Positions 62,302 through 64,000 of a DNA stretch of 64,000 nt are shown here, in pieces. Position 1 is the first letter of the stretch. Each line of letters starts with the position of its first letter. The notes under the pieces are model-generated. The model was given only the letters and a program-made list of their open reading frames with translations, made no database searches and was not told where the DNA came from. The DNA lies in the NCBI GenBank assembly GCA_964434865.1, contig CAYSWV010000018.1, forward strand, positions 13,288 through 77,287. Direction: 5' to 3'. This DNA comes from CAYSWV01 sp964434865. Its GTDB lineage: Bacteria; Cyanobacteriota; Cyanobacteriia; Thermostichales; Thermostichaceae. The position numbers and the translations under genes were made by a program.

Positions 62302-62393
62302 AGCCTATAAACACTGATCCTTAGTATAGGGTCCGAATAAATCCACCTCAAGACTTGTGTGGACTTGTTGTAGCTGTTGTCTATTCATAAGTT

Positions 62394-62582
62394 TCACTCC
62401 TTAGGAGGGAATAGGATTGAGTTAATGAAATTAGCTACAGCTTGATCAGGTAAGCCCAACTTCTTGACCTTATCAGCTATCTCCTCCTCAATATCTTCGT
62501 CCCAAATAACATCCAATAAGGCATCTTCCTGATCAGGAGTTAATTCTTGGATGTCACTTGGGGTCTTTTTTTCTTTCTTCAT
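62394..62582 (-). CDS. small acidic protein of unknown function
   Basis: A 62-residue protein, strongly acidic in the middle (DVIWDEDIEEEIADK), with a basic N-terminus MKKEKKTPSD and a C-terminal helix (ADKVKKLGLPDQAVANFINSIL). I do not recognise a family. A ribosome site (GGAG about 7 bases before) and an ATGA overlap with the stop of the GNAT fragment show they were one operon. It could be a partner of the acetyltransferase or an antitoxin/immunity-type protein, but nothing in the sequence proves it. Confidence 0.5.
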   Translation of the reverse strand: MKKEKKTPSDIQELTPDQEDALLDVIWDEDIEEEIADKVKKLGLPDQAVANFINSILFPPKE

Positions 62583-62800
62583 AGGTCATCTCCTAAATAA
62601 GGTTTGAGCTTCCCGTTCACAACAATAGCTCTCATGGTGCGGCTATATCTTTCAGGAGGGCTAAAACCAGCCCTTTGGTAAAACCTAATACGGCCTGCCC
62701 CCTTCCCATCATCCTCAACTGGATTATTTTCAAGGATTAGTCCATCAGGCAAGTTCTTGAATTTGTCTCGATAGAATTTCTTAACAGCGTAAAGAGCCAA
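62579..62800 (-). CDS. truncated GNAT acetyltransferase-like fragment
   Basis: A 73-residue frame with a TTG start that encodes only the C-terminal half of a GNAT: an ALYAVKKFYRDKF helix, LILENNPVEDD, and RIRFYQRAGFSPPERYSRTM, which is the late GNAT strand-helix signature. The acetyl-CoA loop (Q/RxxGxG/A) and earlier strands are missing. The frame continues upstream only to PRVVIS before a stop at 62819-62821, where the oppositely oriented RHS frame begins. The gene was probably cut by that insertion. The stop overlaps the small acidic protein. Confidence 0.55.
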   Translation of the reverse strand: MALYAVKKFYRDKFKNLPDGLILENNPVEDDGKGAGRIRFYQRAGFSPPERYSRTMRAIVVNGKLKPYLGDDL

Positions 62801-62813
62801 TGGTCTAACTACA

Positions 62814-63974
62814 ATGCTCTACGATGATGCGGACCGGCTGAGGGAAAGGGTGCTACCTAATGGCGTGAAGACAACTTACACCTATGATGAGCTGGATCAA
62901 GTTGAATCAATCGTGCATCAAAACAGTACTGGAACAGTCTTGGCTTCAGTCAACTATGAACGGAATCCAGGGGGAGAACCCAACCAGATCACGCGTGAAG
63001 ATGGCTCCTATGTAGTTTTGAAGTACGATGCGGCTCTACGCCTGAAAGAGGAAACCTATTACGACGCCACAGGAGATCTAGAGGAGCAGATCAGCTACAC
63101 CTATGATGCGGATGGCAAACGGACTACAAAACGGACTGGATCTGAGACATTAACTTATAACTATGAGCCAGGGTATCAGCTGGTGTCTGTGACGGGTGGA
63201 TCTGAGGCCGAGAGTTATCGTTTTGATGTAGATGGTCGAGTGGAAAAGATCACGCGAGACGGATCTACCCTAATCCTCGACCACGATACCTACGACCGTT
63301 TAATTCAAGCCGGATCCACAGATTACCTCTATGACGGCATGAAACGAAGAGTGAAATCCACCGGTTTCGTAAAGAGGAATTTCTTAGTAGCACCTGCGAT
63401 GGGAGCTGGATTAGAGTCTATATATCAGGTTGTGAATGGATCCGGAGCAGCAGTGGCCGAGTATGTGTACGCTGGAATGGATCCGTTGTTGAAGCAGGAT
63501 CCTGGTGGAATGGTTTACTACCTCACTGATGCGATGGGATCCGTGGTTGGATTAGTGGATGAATCCGGGCAAAAACTAGCGGATTTCCATTACGACGGGT
63601 TCGGGAATTTGAGAAAGGGTGGTGAGCTAGGCGGGGATTTCCAGTTCCATGGGCAATGGTTAGAGAAGGAGACAGGGCTTTATCATTTGCGATCTCGAGA
63701 TTATGATCCAGCAACTGGGAGGTTCTTGAGTCGGGATCCAGTGGATCCTGCTCTTGGAGAGCCTGAGAGTTTGGATCCATTCCAGTTTGCTTTCAATAGT
63801 CCTCTCGTATACAAGGACATCACTGGAGAATTTAGTATAACAAGTCTCAATGCCAAGAAAGTGATAGAAGCTAATCTAAGGACCTATGCTCGGAATTCTC
63901 AAAGTTCTTTCACTCAGAGACTTTTAAATGAATCTCAGCAAATTCTCCTTAGTGGTGCAGAAAAGTCAGACTAA
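62814..63974 (+). CDS. RHS/YD-repeat protein, 5'-truncated, with core end
   Basis: A 386-residue C-terminal part of an RHS-type protein. YD repeats are visible (YDDADRLRE, YTYDELDQVESIV, YDAALRLKEE, YTYDADGKRTTK, FDVDGRVEKITRDG) followed by the RHS-associated core (YLTDAMGSVVGLVDESG, FHYDGFGN, DYDPATGRFLSRDPVDP). After the core, the tip (GEFSITSLNAKKVIE...) is only about 45 residues, short for a polymorphic toxin. Homology extends a few codons upstream of the ATG (NGLTT) to a stop at 62790, with no signal peptide, so the N-terminus of a giant RHS protein is missing. It is probably a displaced cassette or pseudogene. Confidence 0.85.
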   Translation: MLYDDADRLRERVLPNGVKTTYTYDELDQVESIVHQNSTGTVLASVNYERNPGGEPNQITREDGSYVVLKYDAALRLKEETYYDATGDLEEQISYTYDADGKRTTKRTGSETLTYNYEPGYQLVSVTGGSEAESYRFDVDGRVEKITRDGSTLILDHDTYDRLIQAGSTDYLYDGMKRRVKSTGFVKRNFLVAPAMGAGLESIYQVVNGSGAAVAEYVYAGMDPLLKQDPGGMVYYLTDAMGSVVGLVDESGQKLADFHYDGFGNLRKGGELGGDFQFHGQWLEKETGLYHLRSRDYDPATGRFLSRDPVDPALGEPESLDPFQFAFNSPLVYKDITGEFSITSLNAKKVIEANLRTYARNSQSSFTQRLLNESQQILLSGAEKSD

Positions 63975-64000
63975 GAGAATCGCAGTACTTTTGAAAACTC

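Overview
The window looks like chromosomal DNA of a cyanobacterium. The evidence is a DUF1830 protein (a cyanobacterial family), a transaldolase carrying C-terminal EF-hands, a PatA/PilG-type response regulator heading a five-gene pil/tax chemotaxis operon, a plant-type [2Fe-2S] ferredoxin, and an XPB-like helicase and a TrmJ-TrmO pair in compact housekeeping neighbourhoods. Base composition is moderate. The HIP1 octamer typical of many cyanobacteria was seen only twice, while the bare tetramer GATC is clearly frequent. No ribosomal RNA, transposase, integrase or CRISPR array was found.

Layout. 1-6.5 kb: TonB-dependent outer-membrane receptor (-), an 830-bp intergenic region holding a predicted 76-nt small RNA with its own promoter and terminator, a secreted class 3 lipase-like hydrolase (-), a divergent secreted PHB-depolymerase-type esterase (+), a GGDEF remnant and a DUF1830 gene. 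6.6-21 kb: housekeeping genes, namely coaBC, a methyltransferase, transaldolase, a YggT protein, an FxLYD-like protein, 5-formyl-THF cyclo-ligase, a duplicated-domain FKBP lipoprotein, a VOC-like membrane protein, a 35-residue membrane microprotein with a near-consensus promoter, pgi, a helicase, a class III aminotransferase, RNase Z and the overlapping tRNA-modification pair trmJ-trmO. 21-28 kb: a 1667-residue hybrid histidine kinase, a YRG-motif hypothetical and a secreted metallophosphoesterase.

28.8-37.8 kb: a collinear signalling operon (PilG/PatA, PilH/CheY, PilI/CheW, PilJ MCP, PilL CheA-REC) of the kind that controls type IV pilus motility. The MCP has an N-terminal TPR-like segment and no GAF photosensor. 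The CheA has two Hpt modules separated by an acidic linker with a four-times repeated EFDP motif. It is followed by a Pmp3-type microprotein and a lipid kinase.

39.3-60.9 kb: a complete Wzx/Wzy-type exopolysaccharide locus built as two divergent arms around a 1-kb intergenic region. The left arm (-) encodes a WecG/TagA transferase, five further glycosyltransferases plus one at the distal end, a polysaccharide co-polymerase whose tyrosine-kinase P-loop is degenerate, Wzy, a lipoprotein glycoside hydrolase and Wzx. The right arm (+) encodes the initiating sugar transferase, an unknown 91-residue protein, UDP-glucose dehydrogenase, UDP-xylose synthase-like, the Wza-type export protein, UDP-glucuronate 4-epimerase and galE. 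Together they predict a polymer built from glucose/galactose, uronic acids and possibly pentose.

60.9-64 kb: a small MshEN-like protein, a Nudix-like protein with an eroded box, a ferredoxin and tRNA-Arg(CCT). Immediately beyond the tRNA the content becomes mosaic: a small acidic protein, a 5'-truncated GNAT and a 5'-truncated RHS fragment abut head-to-head, which suggests an accessory region or island edge.
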